Source of the DNA: Cognatishimia maritima
GTDB lineage: Bacteria; Pseudomonadota; Alphaproteobacteria; Rhodobacterales; Rhodobacteraceae
DNA: 64,000 bases
NCBI RefSeq assembly: GCF_900129685.1
Contig: NZ_FQWM01000006.1
Location: forward strand, 166,001-230,000
Direction: 5' to 3'
How positions within the stretch are numbered: position 1 is the first letter of the stretch; every line of letters begins with the position of its first letter. The notes under the pieces were generated by a model, which had not been told where the DNA came from, searched no databases, and saw only the letters and a program-made list of their open reading frames with translations. Position numbers and translations under genes: made by a program. Positions 37,399 through 46,314 of this stretch are shown piece by piece.

Positions 37399-38121
37399 AT
37401 GAGCATCGACAAAACCGCAATCAGAGATGCCGCCACCGTGATTGTTTTGCGAGACCGTGAAACCACGCCACAGGTGCTGATGGGGCAACGCGGTTCAAAA
37501 GCAGCCTTCATGCCGAACAAGTTTGTCTTTCCGGGCGGGGCTGTTGACAAGGATGACCACCACGTCCCGCTTGCCACGCCGCCAAGTGACATCAATGCGC
37601 TGCGTTTGGCAGAGGACCTACGGCCAGAAACAAGCCCGACCATTGGCACAGCCCTTTTTGCAGCGGCCATCCGCGAGTTGTGGGAAGAAACCGGGCTTAT
37701 ACTGGGCACCAAAGCCCCTTGGCCTGAGGCACCTGGCACGGATTGGGAAGCTTATGCGAATACCGGGCATTTGCCCCATGCAGGCGGGTTGAAATTTGTC
37801 TTTCGCGCGATCACTCCGCCCGGTCGGCCTCGGCGTTTTGACGCGCGGTTTTTCTTGGTGGATGCCGCGGACCTGTCAGGTGACATAGACGATTTTTCGC
37901 GCGCCAGCGACGAACTTTCCCACTTGCAATGGGTACCGCTGTCAGAGGCGCGCAGCTATGATTTGCCGTTCATCACCGAGGTCGTTCTGGCCGAAGTCGA
38001 GGGGCGTCTGCATGAAAAAGGCCACCCCGCGACGGTGCCCTTTTTTCGCAACACCGACGAAGCCGGGCTATTCACAAGGCTTTACGGTCGCCCACCGACC
38101 AAGGCGGACCTTGGCGGCTAA
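37399..38121 (+). CDS. NUDIX hydrolase
   Basis: 240 residues. The NUDIX box is split by an insertion: FPGGAVDKDD and then AAIRELWEETGL about 50 residues later, retaining the REXXEE glutamates. The C-terminal half has the DELSHLQWVPLSEA strand-helix typical of the family. Similar proteins act on CoA or nucleoside diphosphate derivatives; the substrate is not known. Start after GGGGAAAG. Convergent with the DMT transporter gene. Confidence 0.88.
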   Translation: MSIDKTAIRDAATVIVLRDRETTPQVLMGQRGSKAAFMPNKFVFPGGAVDKDDHHVPLATPPSDINALRLAEDLRPETSPTIGTALFAAAIRELWEETGLILGTKAPWPEAPGTDWEAYANTGHLPHAGGLKFVFRAITPPGRPRRFDARFFLVDAADLSGDIDDFSRASDELSHLQWVPLSEARSYDLPFITEVVLAEVEGRLHEKGHPATVPFFRNTDEAGLFTRLYGRPPTKADLGG

Positions 38122-38126
38122 GTGCC

Positions 38127-39029
38127 TCAAGAATAAACAACAAGAACTAAGACGCTGGTGGCAATCAAGACAATGCCAAAGACCTCTCGTCTTGTGATTT
38201 TCTCTTTGAAAAACAACGATGAAGCCGCGAATCCAAAGATCAATTCGATCTGGCCGACCGCTTTCACGTAGGCTGCATTTTGCAAGGTGAAGGCTGCGAA
38301 CCAGCAGAACGAACCAGCAAGGCTTGTGAGTCCGACAAAAATAGCGGTGCGCCACGTACCAAGGACGCGGCCGATCTCTGCGCGGTCGCGCAGGTAAAGC
38401 CAAGCTGCCATACCAACCATCTGCATCGTGGTGACTGCGGCAAGCGTCAGGATTGCACGTTCAAACGGGTCAGCGCCCGGCACCATCAGGCTCGCGGCGC
38501 GATACGACACACCGGACACCCCAAAAAGCGCCCCTGCGGACAATCCAAGAAGCGCTGAGGGCGAGAGCAACTTGGTCCACCAACGTCCCTCAACCGGGAT
38601 TGGGCCTGACAGCACAAGCACCCCAGCCAATCCAACACAAAGCGCAATGAAACCCAGCGGCGATATGATGTCCCCTAAGATCACCATACCGATGATTGCA
38701 GCCATCATGACTTCGGTCTTTTTGAACGTGAGCCCGACGGCAAAATTGCGCCGCCCAAACAGCATCACCGTACACACCGTCGCCGCGATCTGGGCAAATC
38801 CACCGAGCGCCCCATATCCCCAAAAGCCGATCCCCAGCGATGGCAGTGCCGCTAGACCGGGCGCGGCATAAAGCGCGGCGGCCAACAAGGCGAGCGGCGA
38901 AGAATAGACAAATCGCGCGAAAGTCGCGCCTGACGCGCTCAGTTTGATCTGGCTCAGGTGCTTTTGCAGCATGAACCGCACCGCTTGGAAAAAGGCGGCT
39001 AAGATCGAAAGGATCACCCAGAGTTCCAA
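38127..39029 (-). CDS. DMT-superfamily (EamA) transporter
   Basis: 300 residues, ten predicted hydrophobic helices in two five-helix EamA repeats, the second ending FAASSLFFKEKITRREVFGI. Families of this type export metabolites or amino acids; the substrate cannot be told. It lies between the convergent NUDIX gene and modC, with 60 bases to modC. Confidence 0.88.
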   Translation of the reverse strand: MELWVILSILAAFFQAVRFMLQKHLSQIKLSASGATFARFVYSSPLALLAAALYAAPGLAALPSLGIGFWGYGALGGFAQIAATVCTVMLFGRRNFAVGLTFKKTEVMMAAIIGMVILGDIISPLGFIALCVGLAGVLVLSGPIPVEGRWWTKLLSPSALLGLSAGALFGVSGVSYRAASLMVPGADPFERAILTLAAVTTMQMVGMAAWLYLRDRAEIGRVLGTWRTAIFVGLTSLAGSFCWFAAFTLQNAAYVKAVGQIELIFGFAASSLFFKEKITRREVFGIVLIATSVLVLVVYS

Positions 39030-39089
39030 TGTGACGTCCTTTCTGTCAGACCGCGATTGAGGTGCTGTGCCTCAAAGCCGTGCATATCG

Positions 39090-40184
39090 CTAACCGGCCT
39101 GAAACCCAATCGCTTCCTGCGCCATCGAAACTGTTTTCAAAACCGCAAAAATAGGCATTCCGATCTGCAAATTCAGATGCTGGCGCGACCGTTCGGTGAT
39201 CCGGGACAGGAGGCGGTCGGGACCACACGCCAATTGTACGAGAACGCTATTTTTGGCCTCGGATCGGATATCTGCGATGACGCACGGAAGGACATTCAAC
39301 GCCGATAGCCCCTCAGGGCGGCTCAGGCTCAGCATCACGTCCTGCGCCCGAATGCGCAGCCGTATCCGTTTGTTCGCGCTGCTTACTGTTTGGTTGACAA
39401 ACAAGCGCCCGCCGCTGGACTGCACTTCTGTCACCCCATCCGCATGGGTCGCGACAACCTTGGCAAAAAGCACCGCCCCATGATCATCCCGCCCCAGAAA
39501 CTGGGCGGCGTCCAAATCTGAAAACACCTCGGTTACCGGCCCAACTTGGATTTGGCGACCGCGATCCAATAGCACAACCTGATTGGCCAGTCGCGCAACC
39601 TCGCTGACAGAGTGGCTAACGTAAAGGATGGGCAAATCCGAATGGTCCCGCAGCCGTTCAAGGTAAGGCAAAATTTCCAAACGCCGCGCGTGATCCAAAG
39701 AGGCCAAAGGTTCGTCCAGCAAAAGCACCTTTGGTTGCGACAGCAACGCGCGCCCGATTGCAACGCGCTGTTTTTCCCCACCGCTTAGATCAGTAGGGTA
39801 GCGGCCCAACAGCGGTGCGATCCCGAGTATCTCCAAAACGGCGCTGTGATGTTGCCCATCTTGCCGCAGTCCACGCGCTTTTTTGGCAAACGACAGATTC
39901 TGCGCAACTGTCATATTTGGAAACAGGCGGTGATCCTGAAAAACATAACCCAGACGCCGGTCTGCGACGGGCACGTTGATGCCCCGGTCAGCAGCGAAAA
40001 AGGTATCATTGTCCAAGGTTATCGTGCCTTGGTCGGGCCTATGCAACCCGGCCACCGCATTGATGACCGTCGTTTTGCCTGCCCCAGAGGCCCCAAAAAT
40101 GGCCGTTACACCCCGCTCAGCCGCAAAATTCACATCAAGGTCAAAGCCCTTTAGGACGGTGGTGATCGCAACATTCAGCGTCAT
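39090..40184 (-). CDS. modC: Molybdate ABC transporter ATPase
   Basis: 364 residues. ATPase domain with Walker A FGASGAGKTT, Q-loop FQDHRLFP, signature LSGGEKQRVA, Walker B VLLLDEP and H-loop SHS; the C-terminal 130 residues form the TOBE/Mop domain that binds molybdate. The ATG at 40184 overlaps the modB TGA as ATGA. With modB and modA it is a molybdate importer; no ModE or Moco riboswitch was seen. Confidence 0.95.
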   Translation of the reverse strand: MTLNVAITTVLKGFDLDVNFAAERGVTAIFGASGAGKTTVINAVAGLHRPDQGTITLDNDTFFAADRGINVPVADRRLGYVFQDHRLFPNMTVAQNLSFAKKARGLRQDGQHHSAVLEILGIAPLLGRYPTDLSGGEKQRVAIGRALLSQPKVLLLDEPLASLDHARRLEILPYLERLRDHSDLPILYVSHSVSEVARLANQVVLLDRGRQIQVGPVTEVFSDLDAAQFLGRDDHGAVLFAKVVATHADGVTEVQSSGGRLFVNQTVSSANKRIRLRIRAQDVMLSLSRPEGLSALNVLPCVIADIRSEAKNSVLVQLACGPDRLLSRITERSRQHLNLQIGMPIFAVLKTVSMAQEAIGFQAG

Positions 40185-40882
40185 GCGGCGTCCACCTTTT
40201 TGCGGCGGCGACGGACCAGCCATTCTGATACCAAAAGCGCCCCGACGGCTAAGACGACCGAAATCAAAACCAGTTTCAGCACTTCACTTTCGCGCCCCGG
40301 CACCTGCAGCGCGGCATAGATCGCTGACGGCACAGTCTGTGTTTGGCCGGGAATGTTGCTCACGAAAGTGATGGTTGCGCCAAATTCGCCCATCGCTTTA
40401 GCCCATCCCAGAACGCTTCCCGCAATGACGCCGGGAAAGATCAATGGCAAAGTCACGTGCCGAAACGTGAACCAGCGGCTGGCCCCCAAAGTCGCTGCGG
40501 CTTCTTCGAGTTTTGGATCGACGGTTTCAATCGCAATCCGAATAGCGCGCACCATCAGTGGAAAGGCCATGACAGCCGCTGCCAGCGCCGCGCCGGTCCA
40601 GCGGAAGGCCAGCACAAACCCAAAGGAGTGTTCCAGAAATTGCCCGATTGGTGCACGCCGGCCATAAGTCAGCAAGAGCAAGTATCCGGTCACCACTGGT
40701 GGCAACACCAAGGGCAAATGCACAAGCGCATTCAGCACTTGTTTGCCTCGAAACCTACCGCGCGCCAGCAAATGCGCCACCCAAATCGCAAGCGGCAAAC
40801 TGAGCAGCGTCGCCACCAGCGAAACGCGCAGCGACAGAAAGACCGCCGTCCAGCTTTCAGGGCTAAGGAATACGCTTTCCAT
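40181..40882 (-). CDS. modB: Molybdate ABC transporter permease
   Basis: 233 residues, about five or six membrane helices. The EAA motif that contacts ModC is seen as EEAAATLGASRWFTFRHVTLP followed by PGVIAGSVLGWAKAMGEFGAT, typical of ModB. Its ATG overlaps the modA stop as TAATG. Confidence 0.95.
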   Translation of the reverse strand: MESVFLSPESWTAVFLSLRVSLVATLLSLPLAIWVAHLLARGRFRGKQVLNALVHLPLVLPPVVTGYLLLLTYGRRAPIGQFLEHSFGFVLAFRWTGAALAAAVMAFPLMVRAIRIAIETVDPKLEEAAATLGASRWFTFRHVTLPLIFPGVIAGSVLGWAKAMGEFGATITFVSNIPGQTQTVPSAIYAALQVPGRESEVLKLVLISVVLAVGALLVSEWLVRRRRKKVDAA

Positions 40883-41604
40883 TACTCTGCCTCCGGCAGC
40901 GCAAAGCCATGCGCCATAAATATCGCTTGTGCCGTCGGGTCAGAGAGAAACTGAAAATACCGCGCTGCATCGGCACCTGTGCCAATCTGGGCAGCAACAT
41001 AGCGGATGGGCTGATGGGTATCCGCTGCTATCACATCAAGCACCCGCAGGTTTTTCTGCGTCAGGGCGTCGGTCTGGTAGACAATGCCATAATCGACCTC
41101 GCCCAAAGCCACCAAAGCCAGCGCAGCGCGGACATTGTCAGTCTCGACGCTATGCGGGGCAATCTGCGGCCAAAGACCCATCGTTTCAAGGGCTTCGCGA
41201 GCATAAATACCAGCGGGCACAGCGGTCGTCAGCGCGAGCGCCAAGTTGCGCCCAGATAAGGCGCTTGGAAGGTCTTGTATATTCGTCGCTTGCGCCGTTT
41301 CCGAGGCGATAAGAACCAATTGATTGCTTAGAATGTCAGTCACGTTCATAAGCTCAACGAATGGGTCGTCCTTAAGGAACGCTACCCATTCCGGGCTGGC
41401 CGATAGAAACACATCTGCCGGTGCGCCTTGGGCAATCTGCCGCGCGAGGGCCGCGCTGCTGGCGTAGGAGACGATCACCTTGCCGTCAAACCGCGCATTG
41501 ACCTCATCCAACGCACCACGCAGGCTAGCCGCCGCGAATACAGTCACCTCTGCCCGCAGCGGCAGCGCAGAAAAGATCAGGCAAAACAACGCGATGACGC
41601 GCAT
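40882..41604 (-). CDS. modA: Periplasmic molybdate-binding protein
   Basis: 240 residues with a signal peptide (1-18, cleaved after LRA). Ligand-site segments VFAAASLRGAL, YASSAALARQIAQGAPADVFLSA and the GEVDYGIVYQTDA segment agree with ModA. First gene of the leftward modABC operon, 62 bases downstream of cobQ. Confidence 0.94.
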   Translation of the reverse strand: MRVIALFCLIFSALPLRAEVTVFAAASLRGALDEVNARFDGKVIVSYASSAALARQIAQGAPADVFLSASPEWVAFLKDDPFVELMNVTDILSNQLVLIASETAQATNIQDLPSALSGRNLALALTTAVPAGIYAREALETMGLWPQIAPHSVETDNVRAALALVALGEVDYGIVYQTDALTQKNLRVLDVIAADTHQPIRYVAAQIGTGADAARYFQFLSDPTAQAIFMAHGFALPEAE

Positions 41605-41666
41605 GGCTCAGGCTCCGAAAGTCTGAGGCACTATTGTCGATGGCGCGCTGTATTACAAGCTGCCGC

Positions 41667-43115
41667 TCAGCGCGCGCAGGACAAGACGCCGTTAACGTCC
41701 AAATGCGCTTCGATATGGTCGGCCAAGGCGTCTAAGGTCGCCTCGACACTTTGCGCATAATTTGTGTGTCCTGCCTCGGCACCAAGCGAGGTCAGAAAGG
41801 CGCGGCGGAACCCATCATCGGCGAACATGCCATGCAGGTAACTGCCCATCACGGCACCATCCGCCGAAACCGCCCCTTCGTCGCGCCCGGCGACGGTTGC
41901 GAAAGGCCGCGCACAGTCGGTGCCTTGCGTGCGACCGATGTGAATTTCATAGCCTGAAAACACCTGCCCAGAGGCGGCATGCACGGCTTTGGTTTCAGTC
42001 AGACGTTTGTCTGGCGTCATCACGGTGGCGACGTCCAGCAGCCCAAGCCCAGCGGTTTCACCCGCCGCGCCTTCGATGCCGTCTGGGTCCGCAATCATTT
42101 GCCCAAGCATTTGGTAGCCACCACAAATACCAAGCACTTTGCCGCCGCGTCGCAGGTGGGCTTGAAGGTCGATGTGCCATCCTTGATCTCTGAGGAAGGC
42201 CAAATCGCCACGGGTCGATTTGCTGCCGGGGATAATCACCAAATCCGCGTCGCCCGGTATGGCCTGCCCAGCGCGCAGCATGGTGAGACGCACGTTTGTC
42301 TCCTGCGCCAATGGGTCAAGATCGTCAAAGTTCGCGATCCGTGACAGACCAAGACAGACGATGTGGAACTGCCCATGGGACGCGTTGCTACGGATATCAA
42401 GCGCGTCTTCGGCGGGCAGTTTCCAAGCGTCTTGGAAATACGGCAGTACACCAAAGCCACGCCAGCCGGTCTTTTGTTCGATCAGCGCGTAACCATCGTC
42501 AAACAGGCTTGGATCGCCCCGGAATTTATTCACCAAAAAGCCTTTGATCAGCGCAGCATCTTTCGCGTCGATTACCGCCTGCGTGCCCACAATCTGCGCA
42601 ATCACCCCGCCCCGGTCGATGTCGCCTGCGAGGATCACCGGCGTGCCACTCGCCTGAGCAAAGCCCATGTTTGCGATGTCGCCTGCACGCAGGTTAACTT
42701 CTGCCGGGCTACCCGCGCCTTCGACAATCACCAGATCATGTTGTGATTTCAGCAGGTTGAAACTCTCCATCACGCGTTCCATCAGTTGCGGCTTCAGCTT
42801 CGCATAGTCCCGCGCTTTGACGGTGGTCAGCCGTTTGCCCTGTACCACGACTTGCGATCCGACATCAGTTTCTGGCTTCAACAACACCGGGTTCATGTGC
42901 ACCGTCAGCGGAACATTGCATGCCAAGGCTTGCAGCGCTTGGGCGCGACCAATCTCTCCGCCGTCCGAGGTCACAGCGGCATTGTTAGACATGTTTTGAG
43001 GTTTGAATGGCGCGACCGATAGGCCGCGTCTTGCGGCCGCCCGGCACAGACCCGCCACGAGCATGGACTTCCCGACGTTAGAGCCGGTGCCTTGGATCAT
43101 AATGGCTTTGGTCAT
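41667..43115 (-). CDS. cobQ: Cobyric acid synthase
   Basis: Glutamine-dependent amidation of adenosylcobyrinic acid a,c-diamide at four side chains. 482 residues. N-terminal ATP-binding P-loop [10 protein letters not shown] and DTB-like core ([11 protein letters not shown]), C-terminal class I glutamine amidotransferase with the nucleophile Cys in [10 protein letters not shown] and a catalytic His in SYLHGMF. A 6-bp hairpin covers its Shine-Dalgarno. Leftward, in the same direction as cobO, separated from it by the HAD gene and a repeat. Confidence 0.96.
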   Translation of the reverse strand: MTKAIMIQGTGSNVGKSMLVAGLCRAAARRGLSVAPFKPQNMSNNAAVTSDGGEIGRAQALQALACNVPLTVHMNPVLLKPETDVGSQVVVQGKRLTTVKARDYAKLKPQLMERVMESFNLLKSQHDLVIVEGAGSPAEVNLRAGDIANMGFAQASGTPVILAGDIDRGGVIAQIVGTQAVIDAKDAALIKGFLVNKFRGDPSLFDDGYALIEQKTGWRGFGVLPYFQDAWKLPAEDALDIRSNASHGQFHIVCLGLSRIANFDDLDPLAQETNVRLTMLRAGQAIPGDADLVIIPGSKSTRGDLAFLRDQGWHIDLQAHLRRGGKVLGICGGYQMLGQMIADPDGIEGAAGETAGLGLLDVATVMTPDKRLTETKAVHAASGQVFSGYEIHIGRTQGTDCARPFATVAGRDEGAVSADGAVMGSYLHGMFADDGFRRAFLTSLGAEAGHTNYAQSVEATLDALADHIEAHLDVNGVLSCAR

Positions 43116-43120
43116 GGTGC

Positions 43121-43140
43121 GCCTCGCAGTTCAACGAGGC
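43121..43140 (-). promoter_or_regulatory. Hairpin overlapping the cobQ ribosome binding site
   Basis: GCCTCG (43121-43126) pairs with CGAGGC (43135-43140); in the transcript the 3' arm contains GAGG, the only Shine-Dalgarno-like element, five bases before the cobQ ATG. It could limit translation. Confidence 0.35.
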
Positions 43141-43200
43141 CTTGATTGGCACGGATAGCATATTTGCGCAAATCAGAATGTGATGCTTCTACAAAGGGGA

Positions 43201-43272
43201 GCGCCTGACCCCGGGTGGGTGCGAAGCGCCCTCCCGTGGGGAGGGTCGGGCGCTACCCGGCGATGCCGGGCG
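43201..43272. repeat. Dispersed GC-rich intergenic repeat, copy 2
   Basis: Shares with the copy at 12767-12836 the core GGTGGGTGCRAAGCGCCC, then CCCRTGGGG and TCGGGCGCTRCCC, with scattered substitutions; it also carries a terminal CCGGCGATGCCGGGCG palindrome. It lies upstream of cobQ, just after the HAD gene. Confidence 0.75.
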
Positions 43273-43282
43273 AACACCTCAA

Positions 43283-43888
43283 TCAGGCTAGACCAAGTAT
43301 AGCTGGGAGCCCTGAACGAGAATTCTGATCAAAGTGGAAAGTGCTCCACCCCCGCTTCGCGGCTGACTCAATGTTCCTTTGGCTGTCATCAATCAGTAAT
43401 ATCTGCGGACCTTTCAAACTGGACCATGCTTCAATGGCCTGCCAAAATTCCACATTTGGCTTTGCCGCGCCCAAACGGCCAGAGCTAAAGAAGCAATCGA
43501 CCAAGGCACCGTAGCCCATTTGGTTTTCAATATAGGACGAGCGGCGTGTTTCATTGTTGGTGCCAATGACCTTGCGGCCATTTGAGCCTTTAAGCCAACC
43601 TGTCACCTCAAGATCAGGCAGAGCATCTTGATCAAACCAATACTCAAGAAACTCCGAAGCGCCCAATTGCGTCGGCTGATCATCCAGCCAGTCCTGAGTT
43701 ACATCCAATAAGTCACGCTTTCCGCGAATAACTTCCGCAATTTGGTGGGACCGAAATACAAAATCAGAAAAGCTTTGCGGATTTAGTCCCAGATCAGCCT
43801 CCAGATTGTCCGCCCAAACAAATTTCCCACCAATAATATTTGCATTCAAAACGCCGTCAAAATCCCAGACGACCAGTTCAAAATCCAA
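43283..43888 (-). CDS. HAD-superfamily hydrolase between cobO and cobQ
   Basis: 201 residues with HAD motif I VVWDFDGVLN, motif II VIGTNNETRR (Thr), motif III AAKPNVEFW and motif IV LLIDDSQRN; it resembles haloacid dehalogenase-like phosphatases of unknown substrate. The start is a TTG at 43888, which has GAGGAG six bases upstream; the frame is open into cobO but the upstream codons are the cobO 3' end. The gene follows cobO by 13 bases. No cob function is known for such a protein; it may be a passenger. Confidence 0.75.
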   Translation of the reverse strand: MDFELVVWDFDGVLNANIIGGKFVWADNLEADLGLNPQSFSDFVFRSHQIAEVIRGKRDLLDVTQDWLDDQPTQLGASEFLEYWFDQDALPDLEVTGWLKGSNGRKVIGTNNETRRSSYIENQMGYGALVDCFFSSGRLGAAKPNVEFWQAIEAWSSLKGPQILLIDDSQRNIESAAKRGWSTFHFDQNSRSGLPAILGLA

Positions 43889-43901
43889 AATCAACTCCTC
43901 T

Positions 43902-44555
43902 TTAAAACTCCACACCCTTCTGCGCCTTGATCCCATCGCGGAACGGGTGTTTCACCAAAGTCATCTCGGTCACCAAATCCGCTGCCTCAATCAACTCGGG
44001 CTTCGCGTTCCGCCCTGTCAGACACACGTGCGTCATGTCGGGCTTTTCGGTCAGCAAGAACTCCACTACCTCGTCGATATCCAAATAGTCATTGCGCAGC
44101 GCGATATTGATCTCATCCAGCAGTACAAATCTATTCGTCTCGTCGCGAATAAGCTCTTTGGCCAATTCCCAGCCCGCTTCCGCCTTGGCAATATCACGTT
44201 CGCGGTCCTGCGTTTCCCAGGTGAATCCTTCGCCAGACACATAGAATTTGCACTGGTCAGAGAAATGACCTTCCAGAAACGCCCGTTCCCCGGTCGCCAT
44301 CGCCCCTTTGATAAACTGAACCACAGCGCAGGGCATGCCGTGCGAAATACAGCGCATGATCATTCCGAATCCAGACGAGGACTTCCCCTTGCCGGGCCCA
44401 GTATGCACCATAATCAGACCTTTTTCTTCGGTCTTTGTGGCCATCATCCGATCCCGTGCGGCTTTGATTTTCTTCATCTTCTCTGCGTGGCGGGTGTTCT
44501 GATCTGTGTTATCGCTCACGGGGGTGGCCTCCATGCTTGACTCATCCTGCGCCAT
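43902..44555 (-). CDS. cobO: Cob(I)yrinic acid a,c-diamide adenosyltransferase
   Basis: ATP:corrinoid adenosyltransferase of the CobA/CobO type, which attaches the 5'-deoxyadenosyl group to cobalt. 217 residues. P-loop HTGPGKGKSS near residue 52, then QFIKGAM, LLDEINIALRNDYLD (Walker B-like) and VCLTGRNA. The start is ATG 44555, or possibly the Met seven codons later. It begins only about 15 bases from the riboswitch that runs the other way, so cobO has a separate promoter within or beyond that region. Confidence 0.95.
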   Translation of the reverse strand: MAQDESSMEATPVSDNTDQNTRHAEKMKKIKAARDRMMATKTEEKGLIMVHTGPGKGKSSSGFGMIMRCISHGMPCAVVQFIKGAMATGERAFLEGHFSDQCKFYVSGEGFTWETQDRERDIAKAEAGWELAKELIRDETNRFVLLDEINIALRNDYLDIDEVVEFLLTEKPDMTHVCLTGRNAKPELIEAADLVTEMTLVKHPFRDGIKAQKGVEF

Positions 44556-44568
44556 CGCGCATGTCCGT

Positions 44569-44757
44569 TCTGTTGGTTCCTGTTCTTAGAGCAGGTGAAA
44601 AGGGAATGCGATAAGGATTGCGACGCAATTTGAAACGCAGCCGCCCCCGCGACCGTGACCGGAGAGGTCTTTGAAGCCACTGGCGCATGCGCCGGGAAGG
44701 CCAAAGTCCGCCAAAGCGACCCGCTTTGACATCCGTAAGCCGGGAGACCTGCCAGCA
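44569..44757 (+). promoter_or_regulatory. Cobalamin riboswitch
   Basis: All conserved segments are in order: AGGTGAAAAGGGAATGCG (44592-44610 region), GCAGCCGCCCCCGCGACCGTGA (44638-44659; B12-box core region), CGGAGAGGTCTTTGAAGCCACTGG and GGGAAGGCC, ending AAGCCGGGAGACCTGCC (44738-44753 region). It precedes DUF1636-cobW-cobN and the rest of the rightward operon and should turn it down when adenosylcobalamin is present. The end points are approximate. Confidence 0.95.
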
Positions 44758-44866
44758 AAGAAAGACATGAAACCGGACGGGGTGTTCCGGTGTCGGGAAA
44801 ACGCATGCCGTCCCCGCCCCTCGCCCTTGTCCCTCCGACCAAAGACCGGATCAAAGGAGAGACAAT

Positions 44867-45262
44867 TTGCCCATAGATCTCGCGCCAGACTTGGCCCCTG
44901 TTGAGTTGCTTGTTTGCGCAACCTGCAGGGCGGGCCAACCGACCGAAATCGAAGGCCCCCGCCCCGGCGCGCAGCTTGGCGCAGCCTTGGCCGAGTTGGA
45001 CTGGCCAGCGCATGTGACCGTCCGCGAGGTCGAATGCCTCAGCAATTGTGATAGCGGCTGTTCGATCGCCGTGCGCGGCGGGTCCGAACGCTGGACCTAT
45101 GTCTATGGCAACTTCACCGGCGCCGACGACGCCGCCTTGGTGCATGAAGGTATCACAAAATACGCCGCAACCGCCGACGGGATTGTCCCTTGGCGCGAGC
45201 GCCCCGTTCATTTCCGCAAAAACTGTATCGCGCGCGTCCCGCCGCTGACCCTGCCAGAGTAA
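44867..45262 (+). CDS. DUF1636 cysteine-rich protein, first gene of the riboswitch operon
   Basis: 131 residues, soluble. Five cysteines in two groups: Cys17 and Cys20 (VCATCRAG) and Cys57, Cys61, Cys65 (ECLSNCDSGC), a pattern close to thioredoxin-like [2Fe-2S] ferredoxins, suggesting an Fe-S or metal site. DUF1636 genes are commonly beside cobW/cobN in alphaproteobacteria, and a cobalt-related role is inferred from that. The start is TTG at 44867 with AAGGAGAG six bases upstream. The cobW gene follows eight bases after its stop. Confidence 0.8.
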   Translation: MPIDLAPDLAPVELLVCATCRAGQPTEIEGPRPGAQLGAALAELDWPAHVTVREVECLSNCDSGCSIAVRGGSERWTYVYGNFTGADDAALVHEGITKYAATADGIVPWRERPVHFRKNCIARVPPLTLPE

Positions 45263-45270
45263 GGCCCCCA

Positions 45271-46308
45271 ATGAGCAACCTCGAAAAACTTCCCGTCACC
45301 GTCATCACAGGCTTTTTGGGCGCTGGCAAAACGACCCTTGTGCGTCACCTGATGCAGAACCCTCAGGGCAAACGTCTGGCTGTTGTGGTCAATGAATTTG
45401 GCGACGTGGGCGTAGACGGTGAAATCCTGAAATCCTGCGCGATCCCGGATTGCCCTGCTGAAAACATCATGGAACTGGCGAACGGCTGCATCTGCTGCAC
45501 CGTGGCCGATGACTTTATCCCGACCATCGAAGCCCTGATGGCGTTGGAACCACGCCCCGAACATATCATTATCGAAACCTCTGGTCTGGCGCTGCCGAAA
45601 CCACTGCTCAAGGCGTTTGACTGGCCAGATATTCGCAGCAAAATCACCGTGGATGGCGTGATTGCACTGGCCGACGCCGAAGCCGTCGCTGCTGGCCGGT
45701 TCGCACCCGATGTGGCTGCCGTGGATGCCCAGCGCGAAGCGGACGACAGCCTCGATCACGAAACACCTTTGTCCGAAGTGTTTGAAGATCAGATTTCCTG
45801 CGCCGACATTATTCTGCTGACCAAACCTGATCTGGCTGGTCCAGAAGGTGTTGCGAAGGCCAAAGAAGTGATCGCCAAAGAAGCCCCACGTCCGATCCCG
45901 GTCGTGGAAGTCGCCGAAGGTGCGGTCGATCCGCGTGTTATCCTAGGTCTCAACGCCGCCGCCGAAGATGATTTGGCGGCACGTCCTTCCCATCACGACG
46001 GCCACCACGACCATGAACACGACGATTTTGAAAGCGTCGTGATTGATCTGCCGGAACAGGTGGATGCCGTCAGCTTTGCGGAACGCGTGGAACGGCTGGT
46101 CAAGGATCAGAACATTCTCCGTGTGAAAGGCTACGCTGCTGTGGAAGGCAAACCCATGCGCCTCTTGGTGCAAGCGGTTGGGTCTCGGGTCCGTCACCAA
46201 TTTGACCGTCCCTGGAAGCCCGAAGAAGGCCGTCAGGGCAAAGTGGTCGTGATTGCAGAACATCATGACGTAAACAAGGAAGCGATCCGCGCTGCGCTGG
46301 TCGATTAA
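45271..46308 (+). CDS. cobW: CobW GTPase, putative cobalt chaperone
   Basis: 345 residues of the G3E metallochaperone family. P-loop GFLGAGKTT, metal-binding NGCICCTV (CxCC), and NKxD-like TKPDL, then a His-rich linker HHDGHHDHEHDD at about 240-255 and the C-terminal CobW domain ending in a metal-binding region. It is believed to deliver Co(II) to the CobNST chelatase, and cobN is the next gene, six bases downstream. Confidence 0.95.
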   Translation: MSNLEKLPVTVITGFLGAGKTTLVRHLMQNPQGKRLAVVVNEFGDVGVDGEILKSCAIPDCPAENIMELANGCICCTVADDFIPTIEALMALEPRPEHIIIETSGLALPKPLLKAFDWPDIRSKITVDGVIALADAEAVAAGRFAPDVAAVDAQREADDSLDHETPLSEVFEDQISCADIILLTKPDLAGPEGVAKAKEVIAKEAPRPIPVVEVAEGAVDPRVILGLNAAAEDDLAARPSHHDGHHDHEHDDFESVVIDLPEQVDAVSFAERVERLVKDQNILRVKGYAAVEGKPMRLLVQAVGSRVRHQFDRPWKPEEGRQGKVVVIAEHHDVNKEAIRAALVD

Positions 46309-46314
46309 ACAGAC

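Noticed and set aside
39029..41604. Molybdenum cofactor riboswitch or ModE site at modABC
   Set aside because: The 62 bases between cobQ and modA are too short for the aptamer and no ModE-like palindrome was seen.
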